DNA from: a virus
Reading direction: 5' to 3' (one strand)
DNA length: 35,907 nt
IMG/VR virus record: IMGVR_UViG_3300042503_000341
Location: 1 to 35,907 of that record
Under the pieces are notes generated by a model, which saw nothing but the letters and a program-made list of their open reading frames with translations, was not told the DNA's origin and did not search any database. The first letter of the stretch is position 1. Every line of letters begins with the position of its first letter. A program made the position numbers and the translations under genes. Below, piece by piece: positions 6,251-12,918 of this stretch.

Positions 6251-6487
6251 ATGGGGTACGAGTTTATAGACGAATCAAGAGTTACAATTTTAGCTTATGA
6301 CTTATCTATTGAAGATATAGAAGAGCGAAAGGCAAAGGCCATTGAATTTAAGACATTGAAATTAGCACAACAAAAGCTAATCATTGGCCACAATGTTATT
6401 AAGAATGCTATAAAACAAAAGAAGAGAGTCTACTCAAAGGAGCTAGACAAAGAATTTGCACTTAGAATTAAACCAATAAAACCATAA
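6251..6487 (+). CDS. Hypothetical protein, 78 aa
   Basis: Small helical, lysine-rich protein (KAKAIEFKTLKLAQQKLIIGHNVIKNAIKQKKR), with an acidic start (MGYEFIDESRVTILAYDLSIEDIEER). It starts one base after the primase-helicase stop, so it is probably translated with it and may act at the replication fork. No family recognised. Confidence 0.65.
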   Translation: MGYEFIDESRVTILAYDLSIEDIEERKAKAIEFKTLKLAQQKLIIGHNVIKNAIKQKKRVYSKELDKEFALRIKPIKP

Positions 6488-6491
6488 AACC

Positions 6492-6893
6492 ATGGCGAAG
6501 CAAGTATTCACAGACAAATCATTGCAATCTGCTTTTGAGAAGTCAATAGAAATGTACGAAACATACAGAGCTATTGTAGGTAAAAAAATTGATTGTAGTG
6601 ACCCTAGGGCTATTGTAGAACACCTATCTGAAATTACATCAGTAATGTATTTAGGTATTACGGCAAAGGCTCAGTTTCAATACCTTACAGAGAAATTATC
6701 TTTCTCTAAACTTATCACATTAAATAATGACGATAGGTCTGCAACAGAAAAAAAGATGCTAATAGCTTATGAGATAGGCGATTGTAGCTTTTACAATAAC
6801 ATTACAGAGCTATTGATTAAAGAATGTCATTACAAGATAGAAATATTGCGTTCTGCATTGTCATATAGCAAAAGTGAATTAAATTTGATATAA
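6492..6893 (+). CDS. Hypothetical protein, 133 aa
   Basis: Soluble, mostly helical protein. The N-terminus (AKQVFTDKSLQSAFEKSIEMYETYRAI) and C-terminus (LIKECHYKIEILRSALSYSKSEL) look amphipathic. A central LSEITSVMYLGITAKAQFQYL segment resembles the small helical proteins found near phage replication genes. No catalytic motif or family is recognised. It sits inside the replication operon, four bases after its neighbour. Confidence 0.7.
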   Translation: MAKQVFTDKSLQSAFEKSIEMYETYRAIVGKKIDCSDPRAIVEHLSEITSVMYLGITAKAQFQYLTEKLSFSKLITLNNDDRSATEKKMLIAYEIGDCSFYNNITELLIKECHYKIEILRSALSYSKSELNLI

Positions 6894-6896
6894 TTT

Positions 6897-7001
6897 ATGA
6901 AAAAAGACAATAATAATGAAGGACATCCCGTTTTAGTACTATTGTTTTTATATTTACTAATGATGGGTCTTTTACTTATCTGTTCTTTATCTGATTTATG
7001 A
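6897..7001 (+). CDS. Tiny membrane protein, 34 aa
   Basis: ATG at 6897, TGA at 6999-7001. A polar start (MKKDNNNEGHP) is followed by one hydrophobic helix (VLVLLFLYLLMMGLLLICSL, about residues 12-31). It overlaps the next gene's ATG as ATGA and starts three bases after the previous stop, so it fits the operon exactly. The function is unknown. Confidence 0.5.
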   Translation: MKKDNNNEGHPVLVLLFLYLLMMGLLLICSLSDL

Positions 7002-7366
7002 GGCAAATTAAAAAGGTGCAGAAGTATGGTTTGAAGTTTGACTCTAGGTTAGAGTTATTCTTCTATGAACTATTAATGAGCGAGAAAATTAAATTTGATT
7101 TTCAAGTTCCATACTTACTTCATCCAACATTTAAGTATCAAGGAAAGTCCATTAGGGCAATGACACTAACTGTTGATTTTGATTTAACAGAGAAAGGGAA
7201 GTCTGTAATAGTTGACACCAAAGGGTTTCAGAGGAATGACAATAAGCTAAAGTGGAAGCTCTTAAAGTACAGGCTTTATAGTGAATTCGGAGAACAGCCT
7301 CATATATTTTTACCAAAAAATCAAAAAGAGTGCAGAGAAGTTGTTGAGTTTATTAAAAAGTTGTAG
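6998..7366 (+). CDS. DUF1064-type PD-(D/E)XK nuclease
   Basis: 122-aa protein of the phage DUF1064 family, thought to be restriction-endonuclease-fold DNA junction or repair nucleases. Visible signatures are KYGLKFDSRLELFFYELL (Glu19), the core strand with Asp60 (TVDFDL) and IVDTKG (Asp73 and Lys75), matching the E...D...DxK arrangement. This length is typical. It is coupled to the upstream membrane micropeptide (ATGA overlap) and lies between the primase-helicase and metallophosphoesterase genes, consistent with DNA replication or branched-DNA processing. Confidence 0.8.
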   Translation: MRQIKKVQKYGLKFDSRLELFFYELLMSEKIKFDFQVPYLLHPTFKYQGKSIRAMTLTVDFDLTEKGKSVIVDTKGFQRNDNKLKWKLLKYRLYSEFGEQPHIFLPKNQKECREVVEFIKKL

Positions 7367-7371
7367 TTTAG
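7364..7371 (+). promoter_or_regulatory. Possible -7 promoter element TAGTTTAG
   Basis: TTGTAGTTTAGCAA spans the end of the DUF1064 gene and matches the TTGTANNTTNGCAA core seen at 1352 and 3228. TTG sits 17 or 20 nt upstream as a weak -33 box. The metallophosphoesterase ATG is 21 nt downstream. Confidence 0.4.
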
Positions 7372-7392
7372 CAAAACCTAACCCATAAATAC

Positions 7393-8433
7393 ATGAAAAA
7401 AGAAATCAGACCTCGGATTACAGAGGCCGAATTCGATATCTTAAAAGATATCAGGTCTCAACACGAAGCGCTTTCTGAGGAATGCGAAAAACAAGGCATT
7501 CCTGTACAAGATGTTAAGCACTATTGGTTCAAAGGAGAACACTTCTCAATCAATGTCAAGGGAGCTCAAGTAAGTTATAATGACGTCAAAGACGCTATTA
7601 TATCAGAAATGAAAGAATATGCTCCTGAGTATTTAGAGATTCAAAGAACTCCGTTTAACAGACCCGAAGATGCACATCTTTTGGTTATTGACCCTGCCGA
7701 TATACATATCGGTAAACTATGCTCTGCATTTGAAACAAATGACGAGTATAATAACAAGATAGCTGTTGATAGAGTTATGCAAGGCGTGTATGGTATACTT
7801 GAAAAAGCTTCTGCGTTCAATGTAGACCAAATACTATACGTTATCGGAAACGATATCCTGCATGTAGATACACCTAAAAGACAGACTACATCTGGAACTC
7901 CACAAGATACAGACGGAATGTGGTATGATAATTTCTTGATTGCTAAGAGATTGCATGTAGAGATTATTGAAACACTTAGAGAAGTATCTAATGTATTCGT
8001 TCAGTACGACCCTTCTAACCACGATTACACAAATGGTTTCTTTTTAGCTGATACAATTCAGTCTTGGTTCAGTAGAGATAAGAATGTTGAATTTAATTGC
8101 TCTATCAACCATAGAAAATATTACAGATACTATAACAACCTTATAGGTACTACACACGGAGACGGAGCAAAAGAAAATGATTTACCATTACTTATGGCTC
8201 ACGAGTCAGGAACTGACTGGTCTTCTTGTAAACACAAATACTTTTACATTCATCACATCCACCACAAACGTTCAAAAGATATCATGGGAGTTACTATCGA
8301 GGCTTTAAGAAGTCCGTCAGGAGCTGATTCATGGCATCATAGAAATGGATATGTGCATGCACCAAAGGCTGTTGAAGGTTTCTTGCATCACAAACTGCAC
8401 GGGCAGATTGCAAGATTCAGCCACATATTTTAA
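7393..8433 (+). CDS. Calcineurin-like metallophosphoesterase
   Basis: 346-aa phosphoesterase with the complete set of metal-binding motifs: DIHIG (Asp103, His105), GND (Asn153, Asp154), SNHD in place of GNHD (Asn209, His210), GTTHGDG (His255) and HHIHH (residues 287-291). The N-terminal 90 residues are a less conserved helical domain. Relatives occur in many phages next to recombination genes, with SbcD/Mre11-like nuclease as the nearest host analogue; a phosphodiesterase acting on nucleotides is the alternative. It is the last large plus-strand gene and follows a promoter candidate. Confidence 0.88.
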   Translation: MKKEIRPRITEAEFDILKDIRSQHEALSEECEKQGIPVQDVKHYWFKGEHFSINVKGAQVSYNDVKDAIISEMKEYAPEYLEIQRTPFNRPEDAHLLVIDPADIHIGKLCSAFETNDEYNNKIAVDRVMQGVYGILEKASAFNVDQILYVIGNDILHVDTPKRQTTSGTPQDTDGMWYDNFLIAKRLHVEIIETLREVSNVFVQYDPSNHDYTNGFFLADTIQSWFSRDKNVEFNCSINHRKYYRYYNNLIGTTHGDGAKENDLPLLMAHESGTDWSSCKHKYFYIHHIHHKRSKDIMGVTIEALRSPSGADSWHHRNGYVHAPKAVEGFLHHKLHGQIARFSHIF

Positions 8434-8641
8434 TTAGCGTATATATATGATAACAAGAAGGGGTCGTCAATCCCCCCGTCGACTCCTTCATCATCAGATA
8501 TAAAATCATTTATATACGAAGTGCTCAGTAAATCAATGGGGTCCATTTTAGTGCATAAATATATCACTTGAAATTGTATATTTGGATCTGTTTCTGGAAT
8601 CGGATGCACTGAAATAATCATAATAATAATAATTAGATACT
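8434..8641 (+). other. Intergenic stretch, no convincing gene
   Basis: About 200 bp between the metallophosphoesterase and a 55-aa gene. The frame of the upstream gene stays open for 45 codons after its stop (8434-8568) and encodes a plausible soluble-looking segment (IKSFIYEVLSKSMG), but lacks a start codon. It ends in an ATA-rich microsatellite (about 8617-8635). A minus-strand ORF of 63 aa overlaps it without other support. It may be a decayed gene. Confidence 0.4.
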
Positions 8642-8809
8642 ATGAAGATAATCAAAATGGATGAATCTGTTAATGATTCAAAAGACTTAGAAGTTTTAAT
8701 GGCAGAGAAAAAGAGAATAGAAGATTATCTTCAGTTGTTGCAATCTAAAATTAGAGCTATTGTATACAAGTATGATGTTGGGAAAGTAGACTACACAAAG
8801 AAAGGTTAA
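8642..8809 (+). CDS. Small helical protein, 55 aa
   Basis: ATG at 8642, TAA at 8807-8809. The acidic N-terminus (MDESVNDSKDLEVLMAEKKR) continues into a long helix with hydrophobic heptads (IEDYLQLLQSKIRAIVYKY), and the tail is basic (DYTKKG). A short coiled-coil or dimerisation protein is likely. It is the last plus-strand gene: its stop overlaps by four bases the stop of the first minus-strand gene, marking the tail-to-tail junction of the early and late arms. No family recognised. Confidence 0.6.
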   Translation: MKIIKMDESVNDSKDLEVLMAEKKRIEDYLQLLQSKIRAIVYKYDVGKVDYTKKG

Positions 8810-9021
8810 GAAGGGTTAGATTTCCCCCTCTTACCCTTTTTTAGTTCTCTATATTTAATAGAGATGTTGATTAACAGGTATGTTATTGACAATAGTGAAA
8901 TCACTAAAGTTAATATCATATTAATGTTTGATAAATTAAGCATCTGCATAATATTTAAAGTCATTGCCCCTAGCGTACTTGGTATGCCTACCGAATCCGA
9001 AATCTTTAAAGGATGCTCCAT
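8806..9021 (-). CDS. Small membrane protein, possible accessory holin, 71 aa
   Basis: A polar start with a Gly/Ser/Thr loop (GIPSTLGAMTLNIMQMLNLSNINM) leads to one strong membrane helix (ILTLVISLLSITYLLINISI, about residues 36-55) and a basic tail (KYRELKKGKRGKSNPS). Small proteins with one long helix and a basic tail are common at the end of phage lysis cassettes. It is the last minus-strand gene, with a TATATTTG promoter element 18 nt upstream of its start. A holin or pinholin-like role is possible but the canonical holin candidate is at 10096. Confidence 0.6.
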   Translation of the reverse strand: MEHPLKISDSVGIPSTLGAMTLNIMQMLNLSNINMILTLVISLLSITYLLINISIKYRELKKGKRGKSNPS

Positions 9022-9038
9022 TAATCTGTTAATTTTTG

Positions 9039-9046
9039 CAAATATA
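9039..9046 (-). promoter_or_regulatory. Late promoter -7 element TATATTTG
   Basis: Minus-strand TATATTTGC, 17 nt from the final G (9039) to the ATG at 9021. No TTTG is well placed upstream, so the -33 box is missing or degenerate. Confidence 0.45.
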
Positions 9047-9328
9047 TTACTTCTTGGTTGATTTACCGTTGCGCCCGTTCCTAGCTCTATTTAGCCTCTG
9101 ATGCTCCATTTTAAGTTTACCTGACTTAGTATGGCTCATATCCTTATTATCGCCGTTACCATAAGTACCAGCCTCCCTGTTTGCTCTGTTTAGTTCAACT
9201 CGATACTTCTTCTGTTTTTCAGAAGAGCTATACTTTTTATCGTACTCCCTTTTCCTCTTTATTGAGCTTGGGCTCCAGTTGAGACGCAGATAGCTCGGAT
9301 GCTTTCCAGCGTTATTGTTTCTAGGCAT
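9047..9328 (-). CDS. Basic phage protein of unknown function, 93 aa
   Basis: Very basic protein with conserved-looking blocks: WSPSSIKRKREYDKKYSSSE, YRVELNRANREAGTYGNGD, DMSHTKSGKLKMEHQRLNRARNG. This order (KREYDKKY, ELNRxNR, a Gly-rich turn, SHTxxGKLxxExxRxNRARNG) recurs in many unrelated tailed phages, including marine ones, always without a known function. It could bind nucleic acid. It lies between the lysis genes and the end of the late operon. Confidence 0.7.
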   Translation of the reverse strand: MPRNNNAGKHPSYLRLNWSPSSIKRKREYDKKYSSSEKQKKYRVELNRANREAGTYGNGDNKDMSHTKSGKLKMEHQRLNRARNGRNGKSTKK

Positions 9329-9356
9329 ATGTTACCAGGTTGTTCGGGTTTATTAT

Positions 9357-9503
9357 TTACCATTTTTTATATAATTCAAGCTCTTCTTTAAGAACCTTGA
9401 TTTCTTTTTCTTGTCTACTTACTTTTCTATCTGATATAACTAAAGATATAAAAAGATAAACGATTAATAGTATCATGCTTATGAATATTGCTCTAGGTAT
9501 CAT
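9357..9503 (-). CDS. Candidate small inner-membrane spanin (i-spanin-like), 48 aa
   Basis: ATG at 9503 overlaps the endolysin stop as ATGA; TAA at 9357-9359. The N-terminus is a single membrane helix (AIFISMILLIVYLFISLVI, about residues 5-23), followed directly by a charged coiled coil (SDRKVSRQEKEIKVLKEEL). This one-helix plus coiled-coil form, directly after the endolysin, is typical of small i-spanins (Rz class). It is very short, and no lipoprotein partner was seen nearby. A lone membrane-anchored coiled coil with another role is possible. Confidence 0.55.
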   Translation of the reverse strand: MIPRAIFISMILLIVYLFISLVISDRKVSRQEKEIKVLKEELELYKKW

Positions 9504-10096
9504 GATAATAATTGATGATACTCTTTGAAATGTTTAATTCTATCAGGAAGTCCTATGACACCGCCATTAACTCTTTTTGTAACCTTTGTTACTACATCTT
9601 CTGATGCACCTTGGTCAGATATAGCATTTAGGCCATTCTTAGACCAAAACCATGCAGCAGAAAGAAGAGGGTATTTTGTAGAAACTAAATCAGGATTAGC
9701 AATTATATCATCCTCAACAGATTTATCGAATGCTGTATAGTTGCTCCTGCCTGTCAATTGAATATAACCTCTACCTCTAAATCTAAAGCCATCTCCACTC
9801 GCTTGATTTCCGTTACCCATTCTGTTTGCGTAAACGACATTAGCAATCTTTTCAGGCTTACGTTCAAACTCTTTGGCACTTATTGGAGTAAAATACTTTT
9901 TGAATATATTAGCCAATCCCTTTGCACTATAGTTTAGGTTTTCGGCAGTTGCTCTGAATCCACCTGATTCATGTCCTGTTTGAGCTAAAAAATGAGCCAA
10001 ACGTAACGGGGTATTTACGCCAAATTTTTCAGAAACTAATGGAATCTGAGCTATTACAGAATCTGGTATGTGACCTTTTAACTTATCTAGTTTCAT
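9500..10096 (-). CDS. GH19 chitinase-like endolysin
   Basis: 198-aa peptidoglycan-degrading endolysin that opens the cell wall at the end of infection. The glycoside-hydrolase-19 pattern is clear: LAHFLAQTGHESGGF with catalytic Glu43, TAENLNYSA with Glu52, then YANRMGNG, DGFRFRGRGYIQLTGRSNY (about residues 108-126) and a C-terminal AAWFW segment. It lacks a signal peptide, so release needs the adjacent holin. Its ATG overlaps the holin stop (TAATG), and its stop overlaps the spanin-like gene. Length and composition fit phage GH19 lysozyme-like enzymes. Confidence 0.93.
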   Translation of the reverse strand: MKLDKLKGHIPDSVIAQIPLVSEKFGVNTPLRLAHFLAQTGHESGGFRATAENLNYSAKGLANIFKKYFTPISAKEFERKPEKIANVVYANRMGNGNQASGDGFRFRGRGYIQLTGRSNYTAFDKSVEDDIIANPDLVSTKYPLLSAAWFWSKNGLNAISDQGASEDVVTKVTKRVNGGVIGLPDRIKHFKEYHQLLS

Positions 10097-10344
10097 TATT
10101 GCTTTTCTTTTAAGTTTTTGTTACCAAATACAGCTTCTACTCCTGTAATGCCACACATAGTCATTGCAGTATACATCAATCCATTAAATACAATAGGTTC
10201 GATAACAAATGTAACACCGGCCACACCTGTAATGATGTCTGCTAGTGCATATAGAACCATTAATACAAATGATACAAAACCTAGTACAGCCTTTTGATTT
10301 ACGTCAGACTTGTCGCTGAACATTCTAAGTAAAAACTCTTTCAT
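10096..10344 (-). CDS. Holin-like membrane protein
   Basis: Start taken at 10344 (MKEFLLRMFSDKSDVNQ) because that ATG follows the upstream stop by one base (TAATATG); an in-frame ATG at 10374 would overlap the upstream gene. The 82-aa product has a basic N-terminus, two hydrophobic segments (VLGFVSFVLMVLYALADII and a glycine-rich region up to about residue 73) and a charged tail (NKNLKEKQ). This is the form of a two-span holin that makes the inner-membrane hole for the endolysin. It directly precedes the endolysin gene with a TAATG overlap. Confidence 0.78.
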   Translation of the reverse strand: MKEFLLRMFSDKSDVNQKAVLGFVSFVLMVLYALADIITGVAGVTFVIEPIVFNGLMYTAMTMCGITGVEAVFGNKNLKEKQ

Positions 10345-10345
10345 A

Positions 10346-10957
10346 TTATTTAATTTTCCAATATAATGACGCATTTACAAATGGAACTTTGTTTATGTCC
10401 ACACCTGCCCCTACGCCGTAAATTTTATCACACTTCGTTTTTATGAGAAAATTAGCTTGTACGTTATTCACAAAGTTAACCTTATCAAACGAAGCACCCA
10501 AACCCCAGAATATCTGCATTTTAGGTAGCTCCTTAACAATAGTTGTCTCTTTAATAGTACGCTCTTTTACTTTAGCGTTGTATAATCTGCTAACAATAGC
10601 GTTCTTGCTGATTGTATCTGTAATAGCTACGTATCCTAGTGAGTCATTGAGCAATAACGTATCCTTGTATACGTTCTTTGCATAGTAATGCATTAGGATA
10701 GCCATCGTATCAATAGGCTTATCTACAGGGATAGCTACATAAATGGTAGTATCGTGGTAGATATCTTCCCCTTTTACCTTCTTGATGGTTACTTTGTCGA
10801 TATATGTAGTATCGATATCATGTTTAATAACCTCGTATGGCTTACCATTTACATATTTGATTGTAGGAGAAAATGGGTTATGAACACCATTTAACTTGAT
10901 GTATACCGCCAAGGCAACTATCATAAAAAGACCAACTACTTGTAATGTTTTCTTCAT
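10346..10957 (-). CDS. Membrane-anchored periplasmic protein with beta-rich C-terminus, possible unimolecular spanin
   Basis: 203 aa. An N-terminal hydrophobic helix (LQVVGLFMIVALAVYIKL) probably anchors it in the inner membrane. A long polar, Thr/Asp/Lys-rich periplasmic region (DTTYIDKVTIKKVKGEDIYHD...) follows. The last 55 residues are glycine/aromatic beta-strands (FWGLGASFDKV, IYGVGAGVDINK, NASLYWKIK) like a small outer-membrane hairpin sheet. A helix-linker-beta layout immediately before the holin and endolysin suggests a spanin linking both membranes; this is inference. Similar proteins with a terminal SLYWKI-type strand occur in other Bacteroidota phages, to my recollection. Confidence 0.65.
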   Translation of the reverse strand: MKKTLQVVGLFMIVALAVYIKLNGVHNPFSPTIKYVNGKPYEVIKHDIDTTYIDKVTIKKVKGEDIYHDTTIYVAIPVDKPIDTMAILMHYYAKNVYKDTLLLNDSLGYVAITDTISKNAIVSRLYNAKVKERTIKETTIVKELPKMQIFWGLGASFDKVNFVNNVQANFLIKTKCDKIYGVGAGVDINKVPFVNASLYWKIK

Positions 10958-10974
10958 TGTTTTATAATTTAACG

Positions 10975-10982
10975 CAAATTTA
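10975..10982 (-). promoter_or_regulatory. Late promoter -7 element TAAATTTG before the lysis genes
   Basis: Minus-strand TAAATTTGC, ending 18 nt before the ATG at 10957. It overlaps the 3' end of the upstream gene. A TTG lies about 21 nt further up, a poor -33 match. It could give the lysis cassette its own late transcript. Confidence 0.45.
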
Positions 10983-12218
10983 CAAATTAAATCTAGAGCC
11001 TACCAATAGTCCGATTGTCTTGCTAGGTCCTCCCATATACTTAAGATTGGCACTTATCCTAAACTTCTTGGATAAAGCCAAGTCAAACGTATTCCCAAAT
11101 ATATAAGATATCTGCTTATTGACCCCTAGGTCCCTAGACCCCATGGCATACGATACAGGAGCTCCCATCAAAAAGAACTCAGGTATTATTGTAATTCTAC
11201 GATTAATAACTATAGCTCTCATACCAAACAACGTAACAGAGCTCATAGTAAATATTTGTTTAGCTGTTTCAGATGGTATTCTCATACCTATAACAGCTAG
11301 ATTATATCCTAAAATGTAGGATTTAACCATCGTTACATAAGAATACGCCCCTATATGCGTGAAACTTCCATCATTATAAGCTGTTGTGTAAGAGTAGGTA
11401 GATATGCCACATAATTGGTTATCCTTGAACTGCATCTTGGAATACCTGCTAGATAGGGCAAATTGCTTTAAATTTGACCATATAATTGCCGTAGTGCCGT
11501 AAGACACATCTCCAGCTAAAGATGACCTAGAAAGGCCTAAATTGGCCATTAAATTAAAGTCCCCGTCAATCACTTGAACAGAACTTAAATCAGAAGAGAA
11601 AACTATTGGCGTCATTGCCGCTTTATTGCCCCCTTTCTTCTTCTCTTCCTTCTTTTCTTCCTTCTTATCCTCCTTTTTCTCCTCCTTACTATCCTCCTTA
11701 GATTCCGATTTAGACTCCTCTTTGCTCTCGCTTTTAGACGAACTTTCTTCGCTTTTTGATGAGCCTCCTTCACTTTTGGAAGAACTACCCTCACTTTGTG
11801 ACGAAGATGAACTAGAACTACCCCCACTTTGTGACGACGAGGACGATGCAGCTGGTGCGGGAGGCGGAGTTGGTGGCGGAGGAGGCGGAGCTGCTGCTGC
11901 TACACTTGCTGCTACCGCATTAGCGACAGTCTGTGTTGCTACCTGTGTAGTTACTTGAGCCACAGGGCACGGGGCTGCGTATTCAGCATACACCCGATTT
12001 ATCCACGCCATCAAATTGCCATTAGATACATCTGCCGATGTAAAGTATCTTGACTTACCCATAAACACTATGGTAGTTCCTTGCATAGGGACTACAAATG
12101 TTGTAACCTTCTTAGTGCACGGGTCTACGAAAGTGCTCGTAATTATTTGAGAATACGAGAATATTGGTAGTAATACTACTGATATGTAAAGTAAAATAAA
12201 CTTATTTCGTAAAGACAT
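10980..12218 (-). CDS. Exported protein: N-terminal domain, Pro/Ser/Lys-Glu linker, C-terminal outer-membrane barrel-like domain
   Basis: 412 aa. The signal peptide (NKFILLYISVVLLPIFSYSQ) is of Bacteroidota type. After a small two-cysteine domain (DPCTKKV...APCPVAQ, about residues 30-90) comes an Ala/Pro stretch (PPPPPPTPPPAP), then a long linker rich in serine, then in lysine and glutamate (about residues 120-200). The last 210 residues are beta-strand-like with alternating residues and a C-terminal RFNL, resembling an outer-membrane barrel. The start overlaps the CsgG-like gene by 17 nt, so the two are probably made together. A role in the outer membrane with the linker spanning the periplasm is inferred; no family recognised. 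Confidence 0.7.
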   Translation of the reverse strand: MSLRNKFILLYISVVLLPIFSYSQIITSTFVDPCTKKVTTFVVPMQGTTIVFMGKSRYFTSADVSNGNLMAWINRVYAEYAAPCPVAQVTTQVATQTVANAVAASVAAAAPPPPPPTPPPAPAASSSSSQSGGSSSSSSSQSEGSSSKSEGGSSKSEESSSKSESKEESKSESKEDSKEEKKEDKKEEKKEEKKKGGNKAAMTPIVFSSDLSSVQVIDGDFNLMANLGLSRSSLAGDVSYGTTAIIWSNLKQFALSSRYSKMQFKDNQLCGISTYSYTTAYNDGSFTHIGAYSYVTMVKSYILGYNLAVIGMRIPSETAKQIFTMSSVTLFGMRAIVINRRITIIPEFFLMGAPVSYAMGSRDLGVNKQISYIFGNTFDLALSKKFRISANLKYMGGPSKTIGLLVGSRFNL

Positions 12219-12915
12219 TCTTTTTAACCATTCTACTTAGGATGCGAGCGCACGCAATATCTAGCGCTTTTTTAGTTGCTGTTCCTATGGTAGATTGATT
12301 AAATTTAACTTCTGATAAGTTAGCGTCGTTTAATAAACTTGCTTCCCTAGTTGTCTTTGCTTCACCAAGACCAGAAGCGGCAATAATTTCCCCTGTTTCT
12401 GCGTTAGTAAATCTAACTTGTAGACCTATACGAGTAACTACAGTTTCCTTTATTCCGTCCTTTACCCTTATTTCTTCATCTTCAGATACGCTATAGTCAT
12501 AACATTCTATCTCAACAAAGTAATGAGCTAGTCTAATCTTTCCTCGTCCGTCCAACTTATCTTGAGTGATTCCTGATTGGCTCGCTTGGAATTGCTTAAC
12601 CATTCTATTCTTAATCTCTGTCTTGTCTTCTGTAAACGTGAATCTGTTGAGGTTTTCAAGATATTCCAACGTGATATTAGCGACGCCAAGGCCGACCCTC
12701 TTCTCTTTGAGCTCAGGGTATTGTTCATACATTTCATCTGATATTCCGCATTTAAGTATTTGTATTGGTATAGTAGGTCCGTCATAATCCATAAACTGAC
12801 TTATATCAATCTTTGTCTCAAACGAAGCCTTATAGTTCTCTGTAGTTGTTTTAGCAACCTGAGCTTGTAACAAATTTGTATATAAAAATGTTACAAAGAA
12901 TAATATCTTTTTCAT
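12202..12915 (-). CDS. CsgG-like secretion-channel protein
   Basis: 237-aa exported protein (signal MKKILFFVTFLYTNLLQAQ, cleavage after QAQ). The body follows the CsgG pattern: GLGVANITLEYLENLNRF, a mixed helix with KNRMVKQFQASQSG, LAHYFVEIECYDYS, RIGLQVRFTNAETGEIIAASG and the terminal helix GTATKKALDIACARIL. Host CsgG forms a nine-subunit outer-membrane pore for export of curli subunits. Unlike E. coli CsgG it has no lipobox Cys after the signal, and no curli subunit or CsgE/CsgF is recognisable beside it. A pore for phage or host export is inferred. It lies in a block of exported proteins downstream of the tail-fibre genes. Confidence 0.82.
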   Translation of the reverse strand: MKKILFFVTFLYTNLLQAQVAKTTTENYKASFETKIDISQFMDYDGPTIPIQILKCGISDEMYEQYPELKEKRVGLGVANITLEYLENLNRFTFTEDKTEIKNRMVKQFQASQSGITQDKLDGRGKIRLAHYFVEIECYDYSVSEDEEIRVKDGIKETVVTRIGLQVRFTNAETGEIIAASGLGEAKTTREASLLNDANLSEVKFNQSTIGTATKKALDIACARILSRMVKKNVFTK

Positions 12916-12918
12916 ATA

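Noticed and set aside
8430-8621. Minus-strand ORF of 63 aa opposite the intergenic stretch
   Set aside because: No promoter element, no packing with the late operon and no recognisable features; it overlaps the metallophosphoesterase stop from the opposite strand.
8864-9061. Plus-strand hydrophobic ORF of 65 aa
   Set aside because: Complement of the minus-strand small membrane gene (8806-9021), which fits the late operon and has a promoter element.
11626-11958. Plus-strand ORF rich in Phe/Ser/Leu/Asp opposite the linker
   Set aside because: Low-complexity shadow of the Ser/Lys/Glu linker of the minus-strand gene at 10980-12218; composition is the exact complement of a purine-rich tract.
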